Of a DNA stretch of 64,000 nucleotides, positions 47,018 to 55,457 are shown in pieces (the first letter of the stretch is position 1; every line of letters starts with the position of its first letter). The notes below the pieces were generated by a model. The model did no database searches and had not been told where the DNA came from. It saw only the letters and a program-made list of their open reading frames with translations. Origin of the DNA: Thaumasiovibrio subtropicus (GTDB lineage: Bacteria; Pseudomonadota; Gammaproteobacteria; Enterobacterales; Vibrionaceae); assembly GCF_019703835.1 (NCBI RefSeq), contig NZ_AP023054.1:2231580-2295579 (forward strand), in the 5' to 3' direction. The translations under genes and the position numbers were made by a program.

Positions 47018-48061
47018 TCACACCAGTTCAGTGAGCATGCTCTCATCGTATTCTGTTAAAGGCTGCGCGGTACGGACTTTCTCCACGTAATCTGGATTGG
47101 CGATAAATGGACGACCAATCGCCAATAGGTCAAATTTCTCTTCTGCGATTGCTTCGCTACCAGACTCAGCCGAGTAACTGCCATTACCGACTAAGGTATG
47201 CGCATAATGACGACGCAGGTATGCCGTTGGTCGCCCTTCAAGCCCGTCATACTCCGCACTATCATCAAAGATACCGACATGAAGATAAGCCAATGAACGA
47301 GCGTTCAATTGATCCAGCAGATAATCGAAAACCGCTTCATCACGATGGTCTGGGGTTAAGTTAAAATAACCGACGGGTGACACTCGCAATGCGGTGCGAT
47401 CGGCGCCAATTCTTGCGATTACCGCGTCTGTTACTTCTAACGCAAATCGCGACATATTTTCAGGATTGCCACCATAGAGGTCACCGCGTTCATTGGAACT
47501 AAAGTGCAAGAACTGATCGATCAGATAGCCGTTTGCACCATGAATCTCGACCCCATCAAAGCCTGCATCGATCGCATTTGAGGCCGCTTGCGCGTAATCT
47601 GCCACTAACTGGCTAATCTCCTCTAAGGTTGCAGGCTTAGGTGTTTGGTATTCAAGTTCACGCATGCGAGGGACGGTACCTTCAACACCAAGTGCGGATG
47701 GGGCGAGCACATACTCACCATTAAAAAAGTGCGGGTGCGCCACGCGACCAGTGTGCCAAAGCTGAGCAAAAATCTTACCGCCTTTCGCATGCACTGCGTC
47801 AGTGACCTTTCTCCAACCTTCAATTTGGGCAACAGAAAACAGCCCCGGTGTATTTGGGTAGCCCTGACCGTCAGGTCGAATTATCACCGCTTCTGAAATG
47901 ATCAAGCCTGCATCGGCACGACGTGCATAGTAATCCGCCATAGCTTGCGTTGGGACGAGATCGTCATCCGACATACAACGCGTTAACGGTGCCATTAAAA
48001 TTCTATTTTGCAATGTCAAAGTTTCATTGAGCTTGAATGATTCGAATAGGCTGCTTGTCAT
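47018..48061 (-). CDS. nemA: Old yellow enzyme family alkene reductase, NemA-like
   Basis: This 347-residue FMN enzyme reduces activated C=C bonds and nitro compounds using NAD(P)H. Family motifs are NRILMAPLTRC, LWHTGRVAHP, DGVEIHGANGYLIDQFLHFSSNERGDLYGG and LLAIGRPFIANPDYVEKV. It is divergent from a TetR-type regulator across a region with three operator copies, as in the E. coli nemRA electrophile-response locus. It should detoxify reactive electrophiles. Confidence 0.92.
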   Translation of the reverse strand: MTSSLFESFKLNETLTLQNRILMAPLTRCMSDDDLVPTQAMADYYARRADAGLIISEAVIIRPDGQGYPNTPGLFSVAQIEGWRKVTDAVHAKGGKIFAQLWHTGRVAHPHFFNGEYVLAPSALGVEGTVPRMRELEYQTPKPATLEEISQLVADYAQAASNAIDAGFDGVEIHGANGYLIDQFLHFSSNERGDLYGGNPENMSRFALEVTDAVIARIGADRTALRVSPVGYFNLTPDHRDEAVFDYLLDQLNARSLAYLHVGIFDDSAEYDGLEGRPTAYLRRHYAHTLVGNGSYSAESGSEAIAEEKFDLLAIGRPFIANPDYVEKVRTAQPLTEYDESMLTELV

Positions 48062-48080
48062 GGTTCTGTTCCCTTTAATT

Positions 48081-48147
48081 TTGAACGCCCATTCAAATTA
48101 GACGTTCTTGAACGATCATTCAAGTACTTTTTTGAATGATTGTTCAA
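48081..48147. promoter_or_regulatory. Three copies of a 16-bp palindromic operator
   Basis: TTGAACGCCCATTCAA (48081), TTGAACGATCATTCAA (48108) and TTGAATGATTGTTCAA (48132) share the palindrome TTGAAYG-NN-CRTTCAA. They fill the region between the divergent oxidoreductase and regulator genes, spaced 27 and 24 bases apart. The TetR-type regulator is the obvious binder. Confidence 0.85.
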
Positions 48148-48192
48148 TTTAAACTAGAATGCTCTTCTGAGAACATGAGAGAAGAGTAACCA

Positions 48193-48798
48193 ATGCGTAG
48201 TGCCGAGTTTGACCGCACGGAAGTGCTAAGAGCCGCAATGAACATTTTCATTGAGAAAGGTTATGCCAAAACAAGTATGCAAGACTTGAAGAAAGCCACA
48301 GGGTTACACCCGGGCTCGATATACTGTGCATTTGAAAACAAACGCGGTCTTCTCATGGCGGCATTAAGTCAGTATGGCGAAGACAGTGCCAACAACTTTC
48401 AGCATCACTTTCGAGAAGGGGATGCTTTGCTACTTGGCTTCAAGCATTTCTTAGATAGCGTCGTCTATGAGTGTGAACGCGCGGAAGTGAGAGACTGTCT
48501 ACTTCAGAAAGCAATGAGTGAGCTAACCAAGCAAGACGCAGAAGTCGAAGCATACATCAGCGGTTTAATGCAGCAATGGCACAAAGGCATCGCCTGCAAA
48601 CTGAATCTTGCTCAAGAACGTGGCGAAATTAGTGCAGATCGAGATATCGAAGCGCTGAGCAACTTTGTTGTCATGAGCATTTACGGCATTCGTACGTTTT
48701 CACACACCCACCCTACTCCAGGCACCATTACTAAACTGGCTGAGCAAATCTATCAGATTGTGGTTGATTCGGCGATTGCTGTCCGAGAAGTTAAATAG
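48193..48798 (+). CDS. nemR: TetR/AcrR family regulator, NemR-like
   Basis: This 201-residue repressor has a TetR helix-turn-helix (MNIFIEKGYAKTSMQDLKKATGLHPGSIYCAFENKRGLL) and a ligand domain with several Cys residues, including CERAEVRDCLL, that could sense electrophiles. It diverges from the alkene reductase gene and should bind the operators at 48081-48147. Confidence 0.88.
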   Translation: MRSAEFDRTEVLRAAMNIFIEKGYAKTSMQDLKKATGLHPGSIYCAFENKRGLLMAALSQYGEDSANNFQHHFREGDALLLGFKHFLDSVVYECERAEVRDCLLQKAMSELTKQDAEVEAYISGLMQQWHKGIACKLNLAQERGEISADRDIEALSNFVVMSIYGIRTFSHTHPTPGTITKLAEQIYQIVVDSAIAVREVK

Positions 48799-48868
48799 TC
48801 TATGAGTGAGCCCAATCATTCCCTGACCCCGTCGAGAATTTGATTGCCCAACTTTCTAGTAACACCAA

Positions 48869-48901
48869 TATACTCAAGTGGCCTCAAGATGTCAGAGTAT
48901 A
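48869..48901. repeat. 33-bp palindromic repeat, short form
   Basis: It begins TATACTCAAGTGGCCTCAAG and ends GTCAGAGTATA. It has the same length as the copies at 12760 and 13582 and lies just before a bidirectional terminator. Confidence 0.72.
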
Positions 48902-48903
48902 AA

Positions 48904-48933
48904 ACAAAGCCCAGCACATGCTGGGCTTTGTTA
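48904..48933. terminator. Bidirectional terminator
   Basis: A perfect 14-bp stem from AACAAAGCCCAGCA and its complement, with a 2-base gap at the centre, lies between the ends of the convergent regulator and phosphatase genes. A and T runs flank both sides, so it can serve both directions. Confidence 0.85.
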
Positions 48934-48981
48934 CATACGCATGGAACTCAACATGCTTGAAAGTCTGTACAGATAGTGTAC

Positions 48982-49770
48982 TTAATCCGCCGCCATTTCT
49001 GCCAAGGTTTCCATCTGCTCAATAGTCTGCACCATAATGTCGTTACGCGATGCACGCATATCGCGAATGATCTCAGCCAACGTCATCGTTTGATAGCGCT
49101 CCATTGCCATTGCCGCAATGGCTTGTCCCGTTCTGCCAACACCTGCACGACAGTGAATCACAGGCAGCAACTTTTCAGGATCTTGCGCCGCTCGGCTGCC
49201 ACGCTCCACATAAAACGCACGTTTTTCCGCCATAGTACGCTCAACCAATGCCACGAGATTACGTGTCACTAATGCACTCACGGTTTGATGATCTGGCCAG
49301 TTGTGAACATGGACAACCGGAATCTCAATCCCAGCTTCGTATCCCATCACTTCAATGCGGTAGAGGTTTGCTTCAATGCCATCTCCGAGCTGTTCGACCC
49401 CGGTTGGCGTCACTTCCGTCGCCAATGGCCCATAGTTATAAGAATGGGCAAAGTAACCGGGCATCACATGGCCATTGATATCGGCGTTACTCGCAAGCAC
49501 AACCAGCACTGGCGTACGATTATCCACCAGCATTTGGAAAAAAGGCACTAGTTGTGTCATCAAAGGGTATTGCGTTGCAATCGCCACGTTATCACCATTG
49601 ATACGAATACGATTTGCATTTAAATCAGGGCGTACATTGGTCTCTGCACTATGGGGCAACTCAAAACGATCACGACGTGGATCGAAGGGTAAACTGCGGG
49701 CATGTCCTTTAATTGCCATCAGCTCGCTTGGGGAAAAATCAGCCAACTGTACTACCTCATTTTCATTCAT
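48982..49770 (-). CDS. YopH-like protein tyrosine phosphatase
   Basis: This 262-residue protein resembles the catalytic domain of Yersinia YopH along its whole length. Shared elements are NRTPVLVVLAS, VPVVHVHNWPD (WPD loop, general acid about Asp160), PVIHCRAGVGRTGQ (nucleophile about Cys207, Arg213) and MRASRNDIMVQTIEQ (Q loop). YopH itself is a type III secretion effector that dephosphorylates host focal-adhesion proteins. Here there is no N-terminal chaperone-binding or substrate-targeting domain, no signal peptide, and no secretion gene nearby. It could be an effector moved away from its apparatus, or an internal phosphatase. Confidence 0.88.
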   Translation of the reverse strand: MNENEVVQLADFSPSELMAIKGHARSLPFDPRRDRFELPHSAETNVRPDLNANRIRINGDNVAIATQYPLMTQLVPFFQMLVDNRTPVLVVLASNADINGHVMPGYFAHSYNYGPLATEVTPTGVEQLGDGIEANLYRIEVMGYEAGIEIPVVHVHNWPDHQTVSALVTRNLVALVERTMAEKRAFYVERGSRAAQDPEKLLPVIHCRAGVGRTGQAIAAMAMERYQTMTLAEIIRDMRASRNDIMVQTIEQMETLAEMAAD

Positions 49771-50045
49771 TACTGGGTGTCACCTATAAGTTATCTTATC
49801 GCTCTCGCAGAGTTTTAACGCAAGTCATTGAGAATGACGATGTCACAGACCTTGTCAAACCATCATACGTAGAAAACGCTTATCAAGCTCTATCGATAGA
49901 CCTCAAGGTGGAATGCACCAATCTTATACCGCGAGCCCCAACCGACTCAAGTGGAAGCCCCAAACAATCAACAAGGTACTCGATTTCACCGTGTCGCTGA
50001 TTTACTCTACGGAGCAGACTCACGCTATCTTAAGGAGTAACCTCA

Positions 50046-51011
50046 GTGACTCACTCGCGTATCGCACCGCATCAAGGACAAGCCAGTATCGTCACCGTCA
50101 CGTTGAATCCTGCTCTCGACCTTACCGGCCAACTGGCGGCATTGCAGGTCGGCGAAGTCAACAAGGTCAACGCGGCACACCTGAGACCCGCGGGCAAAGG
50201 CGTCAACGTAGCTATGGTACTTGCCGATTTGGGCGCAAGCGTCATCGCAACTGGCCTTGTCGGTAAAGAGAGCCACGCACAGTTCTCAGCGCTTTTTGCC
50301 CAGTATGGCATTACCGATGCGTTTGTTGATATTGAAGGCAGTTGCCGCATTAACGTCAAAGTCGCGGAGGACTCTGGCCGCATCAGTGATATCAACTTTC
50401 CTGGTAGCGCTATTCATCCAGATGACCTCGTCATTTTCGAAAAGCGCCTGTTTATGCTGGCTGAACAGCATACTGTTTTTGTCTTCGCTGGCAGCTTACC
50501 CGAACAACTCCCACCCGAGACGCTCCAACGCTGGCTCACTCACCTTTCAAACCAAGGAAAGCAGGTCATTTTTGACAGTAGTGGCGATGCCTTCGCCGCA
50601 GGAATACGTGCTTTACCATTTTTAATAAAACCCAACGAGAGCGAGCTGGGTGAGTACCTTAATGCACCAATCGATACCCTTGCGCAAGCAAAGCGTGCCG
50701 CCGTTGAACTCTCGCAAACAGGGTTAAGTCATGTGGTCGTCTCTATGGGTGAAAAAGGGGTGTTGTGGCAGTCAGCACAACAAACATTGCACGCAACACC
50801 GCCTGCTGTGCCGATCGCGAGCACTGTCGGTGCGGGCGATACACTTGTTGCCGGACTGACTTTTGGTCACCTACAAGACTGGGAAATGGAAAAGACACTG
50901 CAGTTTGCGACCGCACTGTCTGCGATGGCGGTGAGTCAACTCGGCGTCGGAATGAAAGACGACAATACGCTTGATGAGCTCATCGCTCGCACTGTCGTTA
51001 CGTCTCTGTGA
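50046..51011 (+). CDS. fruK: 1-phosphofructokinase
   Basis: This 321-residue sugar kinase of the PfkB family should phosphorylate fructose 1-phosphate to fructose 1,6-bisphosphate. Signs are TVTLNPALDLTG, the RPAGKGVNVAMVLADLG motif, and the C-terminal anion hole and base ASTVGAGDTLVAGL. The GTG at 50046 follows AAGGAG. The usual partners fruA and fruB of the fructose phosphotransferase system are not adjacent, so it may act on fructose 1-phosphate or a related sugar made elsewhere (tagatose phosphate is possible). Confidence 0.85.
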   Translation: MTHSRIAPHQGQASIVTVTLNPALDLTGQLAALQVGEVNKVNAAHLRPAGKGVNVAMVLADLGASVIATGLVGKESHAQFSALFAQYGITDAFVDIEGSCRINVKVAEDSGRISDINFPGSAIHPDDLVIFEKRLFMLAEQHTVFVFAGSLPEQLPPETLQRWLTHLSNQGKQVIFDSSGDAFAAGIRALPFLIKPNESELGEYLNAPIDTLAQAKRAAVELSQTGLSHVVVSMGEKGVLWQSAQQTLHATPPAVPIASTVGAGDTLVAGLTFGHLQDWEMEKTLQFATALSAMAVSQLGVGMKDDNTLDELIARTVVTSL

Positions 51012-51178
51012 TAACTCTCTGACACCCTCATCAATTTTCAAATTAACACAGGGCACTCACCATTAAGGTTTGCGCCCTGCCTTGCCTCTCCCCCCCTAAA
51101 AACCTCTACTAAAGCCACTGCCTCACATACAAACACCGCCAGATAAGCCCATCAAAAACATCACTCAAAGCCATAAAC

Positions 51179-51236
51179 ATGAAAACACTATAGACAAAAT
51201 CAATATTTGATCATATTTTATCCATAGTGTTTTCAT
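51179..51236. promoter_or_regulatory. Long inverted repeat before the TetR-ABC1 operon
   Basis: ATGAAAACACTAT (51179-51191) and ATAGTGTTTTCAT (51224-51236) are a perfect 13-bp inverted repeat 32 bases apart. The A+T-rich spacer probably holds the promoter, and the repeat ends 15 bases before the regulator start. It is the likely operator of that regulator. Confidence 0.65.
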
Positions 51237-51251
51237 TTTTTGGTGACAGTG

Positions 51252-51965
51252 ATGAAGCTACAACAGAAGAAAGCAGAGATAAAAAAGAAGATCATTGACG
51301 CAGCTGTTGAGCTGATGGCCGATGAAGGGTTCAAAAATGTCTCAATGCGTAAAATTGCCAAGCAGGCTGGTGTTGGTGATGCCACTATTTACAACTACTT
51401 CCCCAGCAAAGAGAAAATACTCTACGGTTACTTTGAACAGATCATTACTCAGTCCATTGCAGACGTTGACGAGACCCAAGGTATCGACGAGTTTGAAGTC
51501 CACGAAAAAGTGCAACTATTACTTGAGATCCATCTAGGATATCTACTCAACCACCGAGAGTTTGTGGCTGAGGCCTTCGAGCTAGCGTTTCTCTCTCCTG
51601 CCGCAAAATACGGCGCGATATCACCACTCAAGCAACAACTCACTGAGACATTTGCCTCCTATCTAGAAGCTGCATACGACGCTGGGCAACTCCAGCCACA
51701 AAGCGGCAGTAGTTTTATTCCTTCCCTGTTTTGGGACTACTACATTGGCGTTGTCGCCTATTGGCTAAGAGATGACTCGGAAGAGTTTACCCAGACAACC
51801 CAGCTTATCGATCTCAGCCTTGCACTGGCGATGTCAGTCTTAGAGAGCGGTATCTTGAACAAAGCTGGCGATATGATGGGCTTCCTTTTCAGAAACCATA
51901 TGTTCTCTGGCTTTGACTATGTCACCAAAGCGCTTAACACCATTCGACCGCTTAAGCGCCGATAG
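51252..51965 (+). CDS. TetR/AcrR family regulator
   Basis: This 237-residue regulator has a TetR helix-turn-helix (KIIDAAVELMADEGFKNVSMRKIAKQAGVGDATIYNYFPSKE) and an unrecognised ligand domain. It is the first gene of a four-gene run with an ABC1-type kinase, a membrane protein and a SnoaL-like protein, so it probably controls that operon. I prefer the ATG at 51252; TTG and GTG codons upstream are in frame. Confidence 0.87.
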   Translation: MKLQQKKAEIKKKIIDAAVELMADEGFKNVSMRKIAKQAGVGDATIYNYFPSKEKILYGYFEQIITQSIADVDETQGIDEFEVHEKVQLLLEIHLGYLLNHREFVAEAFELAFLSPAAKYGAISPLKQQLTETFASYLEAAYDAGQLQPQSGSSFIPSLFWDYYIGVVAYWLRDDSEEFTQTTQLIDLSLALAMSVLESGILNKAGDMMGFLFRNHMFSGFDYVTKALNTIRPLKRR

Positions 51966-51977
51966 TAGGAGGCTGAC

Positions 51978-53252
51978 ATGACAAAGATACCTACCAGTAA
52001 AGTACGTCGCAGCGCCGTGGTCGCAGGGACGCTACTCAAAGTCGGCGGAAAAACGCTTTCTCACAAAGCGAAGTCGGCCATCTCTGCATCTCCAAACCAA
52101 GACGCCTATGAAGAAGATGTCGCAAAGCTGCTTTTTAAAACACTCTCAACATTGCGTGGGACTGGGCTGAAAGTGGCGCAAATGCTCTGCATGGAACAAT
52201 CCTATATTCCAGAGACCATTCGAAAAGAACTGGGTAAAGCGTGTTATCAGGCACCTGGCATTAATCGCGCTTTAGTCCGTAAAGTCATCAAAACCGAACT
52301 CGGTGATTGGCCTGAGAACATTTTTGCTAGTTTTGAAAGCACGCCCTTTGCTGCTGCCAGCTTAGGTCAGGTGCATTTCGCCACCGATAGATCAGGTAAA
52401 AAGCTTGCCGTCAAAATTCAGTATCCCGGTATCGCAGAAACCATTCGCTCCGACATGGCGACATTGCGTCAGCTTGCTAAAGTGATGCCGAGTTATTTTG
52501 ACCTATCAGACATGTTGCCTGAGATTGAAACACGCTTGCTCGAGGAGGTCGACTACCGGCAGGAGCGAGAGAAAGGCCTTCAATTTGCCCGGCACGCGTT
52601 CAACAATATTGTCGTTGCCAAACCCATTGACGCCTTCTGTAGCGATAAAGTGCTGACAACCGAGTATTTAGAAGGTGAGCATCTCGACAGCTGGCTTGCG
52701 AACCAACCTGATCAAACACGCCGTAATCAGGTTTGCCAAACCCTGAACGACCTCTTCACACATGCGCTCGTTTTTGGTGAAGACTTTCATGCCGACCCCA
52801 ATGTAGGCAACTTCCTAGTACTAGATGATGGCCGTCTCGCCGTACTCGATTTTGGTTGCGTCCAACCAAATTCTCAGAGAGAGAGTGAGCCCTTTTTGAA
52901 CATGTTACTCAGTTATCGCGAGCAAGATACCGAAGGTGTGATCAAGTGGTTTAGCGAACTTTACGAATTCACACTCCAAGAAAACTCACAACAAGCTTTT
53001 GCTGGATTTATGCAATGGAAGAGCGCCCTACTCTCCCGCGCTGGCTTCGATTTTTCAACCGACCCTGCCTATTTAGAAAAGGGCATCGAGATGGCATTTA
53101 CTGAGCATAAATCTCAAAAACTGCCCTTCAAGCCAAAAGGCAACATCGCCTTCATGGAGCGCGTCATGTACGGCTATTTACGTCTCTTTCAACAAGCGCA
53201 AGTTCAAGTGCACTATAAGCTCACCGCGGAGGAGTTCAATGGAGATCAGTAA
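51978..53252 (+). CDS. ABC1/UbiB (AarF) atypical kinase family protein
   Basis: This 424-residue protein has the atypical kinase core of the ABC1/ADCK/UbiB family. Elements are KSTLRGTGLKVAQML-type N-terminal motif (residues 55-70, KxGQ-like), AAASLGQVHFA with Lys in AVKIQYPG, EVDYRQER, HADPNVGNFLV and LDFGC. Known members support ubiquinone or lipid metabolism through an ATPase activity. The typical UbiB C-terminal membrane helices are absent, so it is not the housekeeping UbiB. The start is 12 bases after the TetR gene. Confidence 0.87.
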   Translation: MTKIPTSKVRRSAVVAGTLLKVGGKTLSHKAKSAISASPNQDAYEEDVAKLLFKTLSTLRGTGLKVAQMLCMEQSYIPETIRKELGKACYQAPGINRALVRKVIKTELGDWPENIFASFESTPFAAASLGQVHFATDRSGKKLAVKIQYPGIAETIRSDMATLRQLAKVMPSYFDLSDMLPEIETRLLEEVDYRQEREKGLQFARHAFNNIVVAKPIDAFCSDKVLTTEYLEGEHLDSWLANQPDQTRRNQVCQTLNDLFTHALVFGEDFHADPNVGNFLVLDDGRLAVLDFGCVQPNSQRESEPFLNMLLSYREQDTEGVIKWFSELYEFTLQENSQQAFAGFMQWKSALLSRAGFDFSTDPAYLEKGIEMAFTEHKSQKLPFKPKGNIAFMERVMYGYLRLFQQAQVQVHYKLTAEEFNGDQ

Positions 53253-53622
53253 CCATTACTGGCTAATCGCCGCGTTAGTCTGCGGGTTCACGGCATTTTT
53301 ACACCTCATTGCCGGTCACTACGAGCCCATCAAACCCTTTATGGCGTCGGATACCCCGGCAATGCGCAAAGGAACACTCTATGCGTGTTGGCATATGGTA
53401 ACGGTCGTCTTATTCGGCAGTGCCATTGCCCTGCTTAGCGCCGCATTGGGACAAGGAAGCGCACTGTTGGTGCTCTTTATCTCCGTCTTATTTCTGCTAT
53501 TTGGCCTGCTGTTTTTACTGATCGCAATAGGCTTCTCCCCAAAGCGGAACCCCTTCTTTCTCCCGCAATGGACGCTACTGCTGCCGATTGGTGGTCTGGG
53601 TCTATTAGGGCTACAACAATAG
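53239..53622 (+). CDS. Small integral membrane protein of unknown function
   Basis: This 127-residue protein has about four hydrophobic helices (residues 5-25, 50-72, 75-97 and 110-125) and no motif I can name. Its ATG overlaps the kinase gene end by 14 bases and follows GGAGGAG, so it is translationally coupled to it. Its place in the operon suggests a membrane role linked with the ABC1-type kinase. Confidence 0.75.
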   Translation: MEISNHYWLIAALVCGFTAFLHLIAGHYEPIKPFMASDTPAMRKGTLYACWHMVTVVLFGSAIALLSAALGQGSALLVLFISVLFLLFGLLFLLIAIGFSPKRNPFFLPQWTLLLPIGGLGLLGLQQ

Positions 53623-53634
53623 AGGAGCAGTACC

Positions 53635-54021
53635 ATGAGTCAAAGAGAAAGTAATATCAATCGCACATTGGCGTTGTATCAAGCATTAAAACAGCGAGAT
53701 ACGGCGCAAATTGACGCGCTACTTGTCGAAGAGCCTGTTTGGGATGTTGCGCCGGGCACGCCTAATGGCAAAGTGATGGTCGGAAAGCAGGCCATCTTTG
53801 GTGAGTTTTATCCGAGTATCTTGGCCCTTTATCACACCTTTACCGCGAAGATTGAGCACGTAGTCGGCGATGACGACAATGTCGTTGTCACCGGCAACTA
53901 TCTCTTTCAACGTGAAGAGAGTAGTGAGACTGAAGCCGCTCGTTTTTGCCATCATTGGACATTTGATGACAAGGGTAAAATCGAAGGCGTCTGGCAAGTC
54001 GCGGACAGTAAATGCCTGTAG
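53635..54021 (+). CDS. SnoaL-like / NTF2-fold protein
   Basis: This 128-residue protein has the pattern of the SnoaL-like polyketide cyclase or nuclear transport factor 2 fold: an N-terminal helix (NINRTLALYQALKQRDTAQIDALL), a short loop VWDVAPG, and strands ending in FCHHWTFDDKGKIEGVWQVAD. Members act as small isomerases, hydrolases or binding proteins; the role here is unknown. It is the last gene of the operon. Confidence 0.82.
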   Translation: MSQRESNINRTLALYQALKQRDTAQIDALLVEEPVWDVAPGTPNGKVMVGKQAIFGEFYPSILALYHTFTAKIEHVVGDDDNVVVTGNYLFQREESSETEAARFCHHWTFDDKGKIEGVWQVADSKCL

Positions 54022-54042
54022 GCCCTTAGCAAGCTGACGGTC

Positions 54043-54068
54043 AAACGGGGAGCTCGTTCCCCGTTTTG
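54043..54068 (+). terminator. Rho-independent terminator after the SnoaL gene
   Basis: AAACGGGGA and TCCCCGTTT form a 9-bp stem ending in T. It lies between the ends of convergent genes. Confidence 0.8.
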
Positions 54069-54085
54069 ACTCTGCGAGAGCAAGA

Positions 54086-55264
54086 TCATCTTTCGAGTGA
54101 GTCCAATATCTCTTCAACGACAGCGCGTGCAGAACGCGCCGCCGCATGAACACTACTCCAATCTGTGCCATCTGTGTACGCATCACCAGCAAAATAAAGA
54201 CGATGACCGACACTTTCACCCAAACGACGTACAAGCAGCCAACTTTCATCATCGGCCACATACCCCCCTTTCGCAAAAGGCTCTGTATTCCAGTTTTGGT
54301 AAAGGTGTCTCAGATAGTACTTTGATGCTTGCCCATCAAAAAGACCATCGAGCTCGGCTAGGACTTCCTCAATAAGGGCGGACTCATCAAGCTGATTGTA
54401 ATGACTGGCCCAAGCTCCAACGCTGAAAAGGCCGAGTATATGCTGGTCGCTATCTTGGCCATAAGCGGCATCGTAATAGAGCTTTTCGCCTTCTATTTTG
54501 TGGTCGGTCGCCAACTCAATGAAGGTAGGATAGAAACGCGCTGAGAACGCGATAAAAAGCTTACAGCCATCCCACACATTTACCTTGGCAATCGCCTCGC
54601 GTTTGCGTATTGGCAAAGCAGGAAGAAATGTGATGGCATTGCTTTGTAAGAGCTTTACCGGCGCAGTGAGGATCACTCGGTCCGCCTTCATTAGGTTGTC
54701 TTTCGAAGTGACCACGACTTGCTTGCCAGTATAATCGACGTGTGTGACCTCACGGTTGAAAATGATGTGTTCAGCGACAGAGGGATAAATGTAGCGCTGA
54801 AAAAAATCAAACCATGTTGTGCCAATGAACTTTCTATCATCAAAGTCGCCCACTTGATGATAGGTGAGTGTTTCACCATCATAGAAACCCGCCAGATCTG
54901 TGGTTTCATAGGGTGTGGTCTCGATACCTATCGCTACCCGGCTGTCATTCACTAGCTCTTCGAAAATCGACAGAGAGACATGCAACCATTCCGCACCAAG
55001 TGGTATGGGAAAGTCGGCAAAATCCGCACTGCGCTTCATTCGCCCACCGATCGCCGACGAAGCTTCGAGAATACGAAAATCAATACCTTGCTGACGAAGC
55101 AGGTAACCCGCAGTAAGGCCTGCTGCACCCGCGCCAATAATTAACACTGTGCCATCAAATCGTCGCCCATCATTCACCTGATGACCAGTTGCATTAAGAA
55201 AAGGAGGTAAGCATGCAGTTACTCCTAGCAACTGGCACATCTTGAGAAAATCACGTCGATTCAT
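54086..55264 (-). CDS. Tat-exported flavin-containing amine oxidase family protein
   Basis: This 392-residue flavoprotein starts with a twin-arginine signal (MNRRDFLKMCQLLGVTACLPP). The FAD-binding motif VLIIGAGAAGLTAGYLLRQ and GGRMKR follow, and the distal FAD contact is YFAGDAYTDGTDWSSVHAA. The family oxidises amines or desaturates pigments; the substrate here is unknown. I chose the ATG at 55264 so that the Tat motif is at the N terminus with AAAGGA upstream. An in-frame ATG at 55288 is possible. Confidence 0.82.
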   Translation of the reverse strand: MNRRDFLKMCQLLGVTACLPPFLNATGHQVNDGRRFDGTVLIIGAGAAGLTAGYLLRQQGIDFRILEASSAIGGRMKRSADFADFPIPLGAEWLHVSLSIFEELVNDSRVAIGIETTPYETTDLAGFYDGETLTYHQVGDFDDRKFIGTTWFDFFQRYIYPSVAEHIIFNREVTHVDYTGKQVVVTSKDNLMKADRVILTAPVKLLQSNAITFLPALPIRKREAIAKVNVWDGCKLFIAFSARFYPTFIELATDHKIEGEKLYYDAAYGQDSDQHILGLFSVGAWASHYNQLDESALIEEVLAELDGLFDGQASKYYLRHLYQNWNTEPFAKGGYVADDESWLLVRRLGESVGHRLYFAGDAYTDGTDWSSVHAAARSARAVVEEILDSLER

Positions 55265-55457
55265 GACTTGAGGATCCTTTGCACTCATTAAACATCCAGT
55301 ATACACCTGAACAAGTTTGGCCTGATGAACGGCGGCGCCCCTTACTCAGCACTCAGTACACTCATCGAGTGTCGTTTCACATCTCACATATCGCCGTCGG
55401 GCTCGCCAATGGTATGATACTCCGCTCACGGCATCTAAATGTAGGCGAAATAATCCT

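Noticed and set aside
48982..51011. A type III secretion or effector locus around the YopH-like gene
   Set aside because: No chaperone, needle or translocon gene is present; the flanking genes are metabolic and regulatory.
53719..54276. 185-codon open frame on the minus strand
   Set aside because: It runs antisense to the SnoaL-like gene, across the terminator and into the flavin oxidase gene in another frame. The peptide has no recognisable family pattern.
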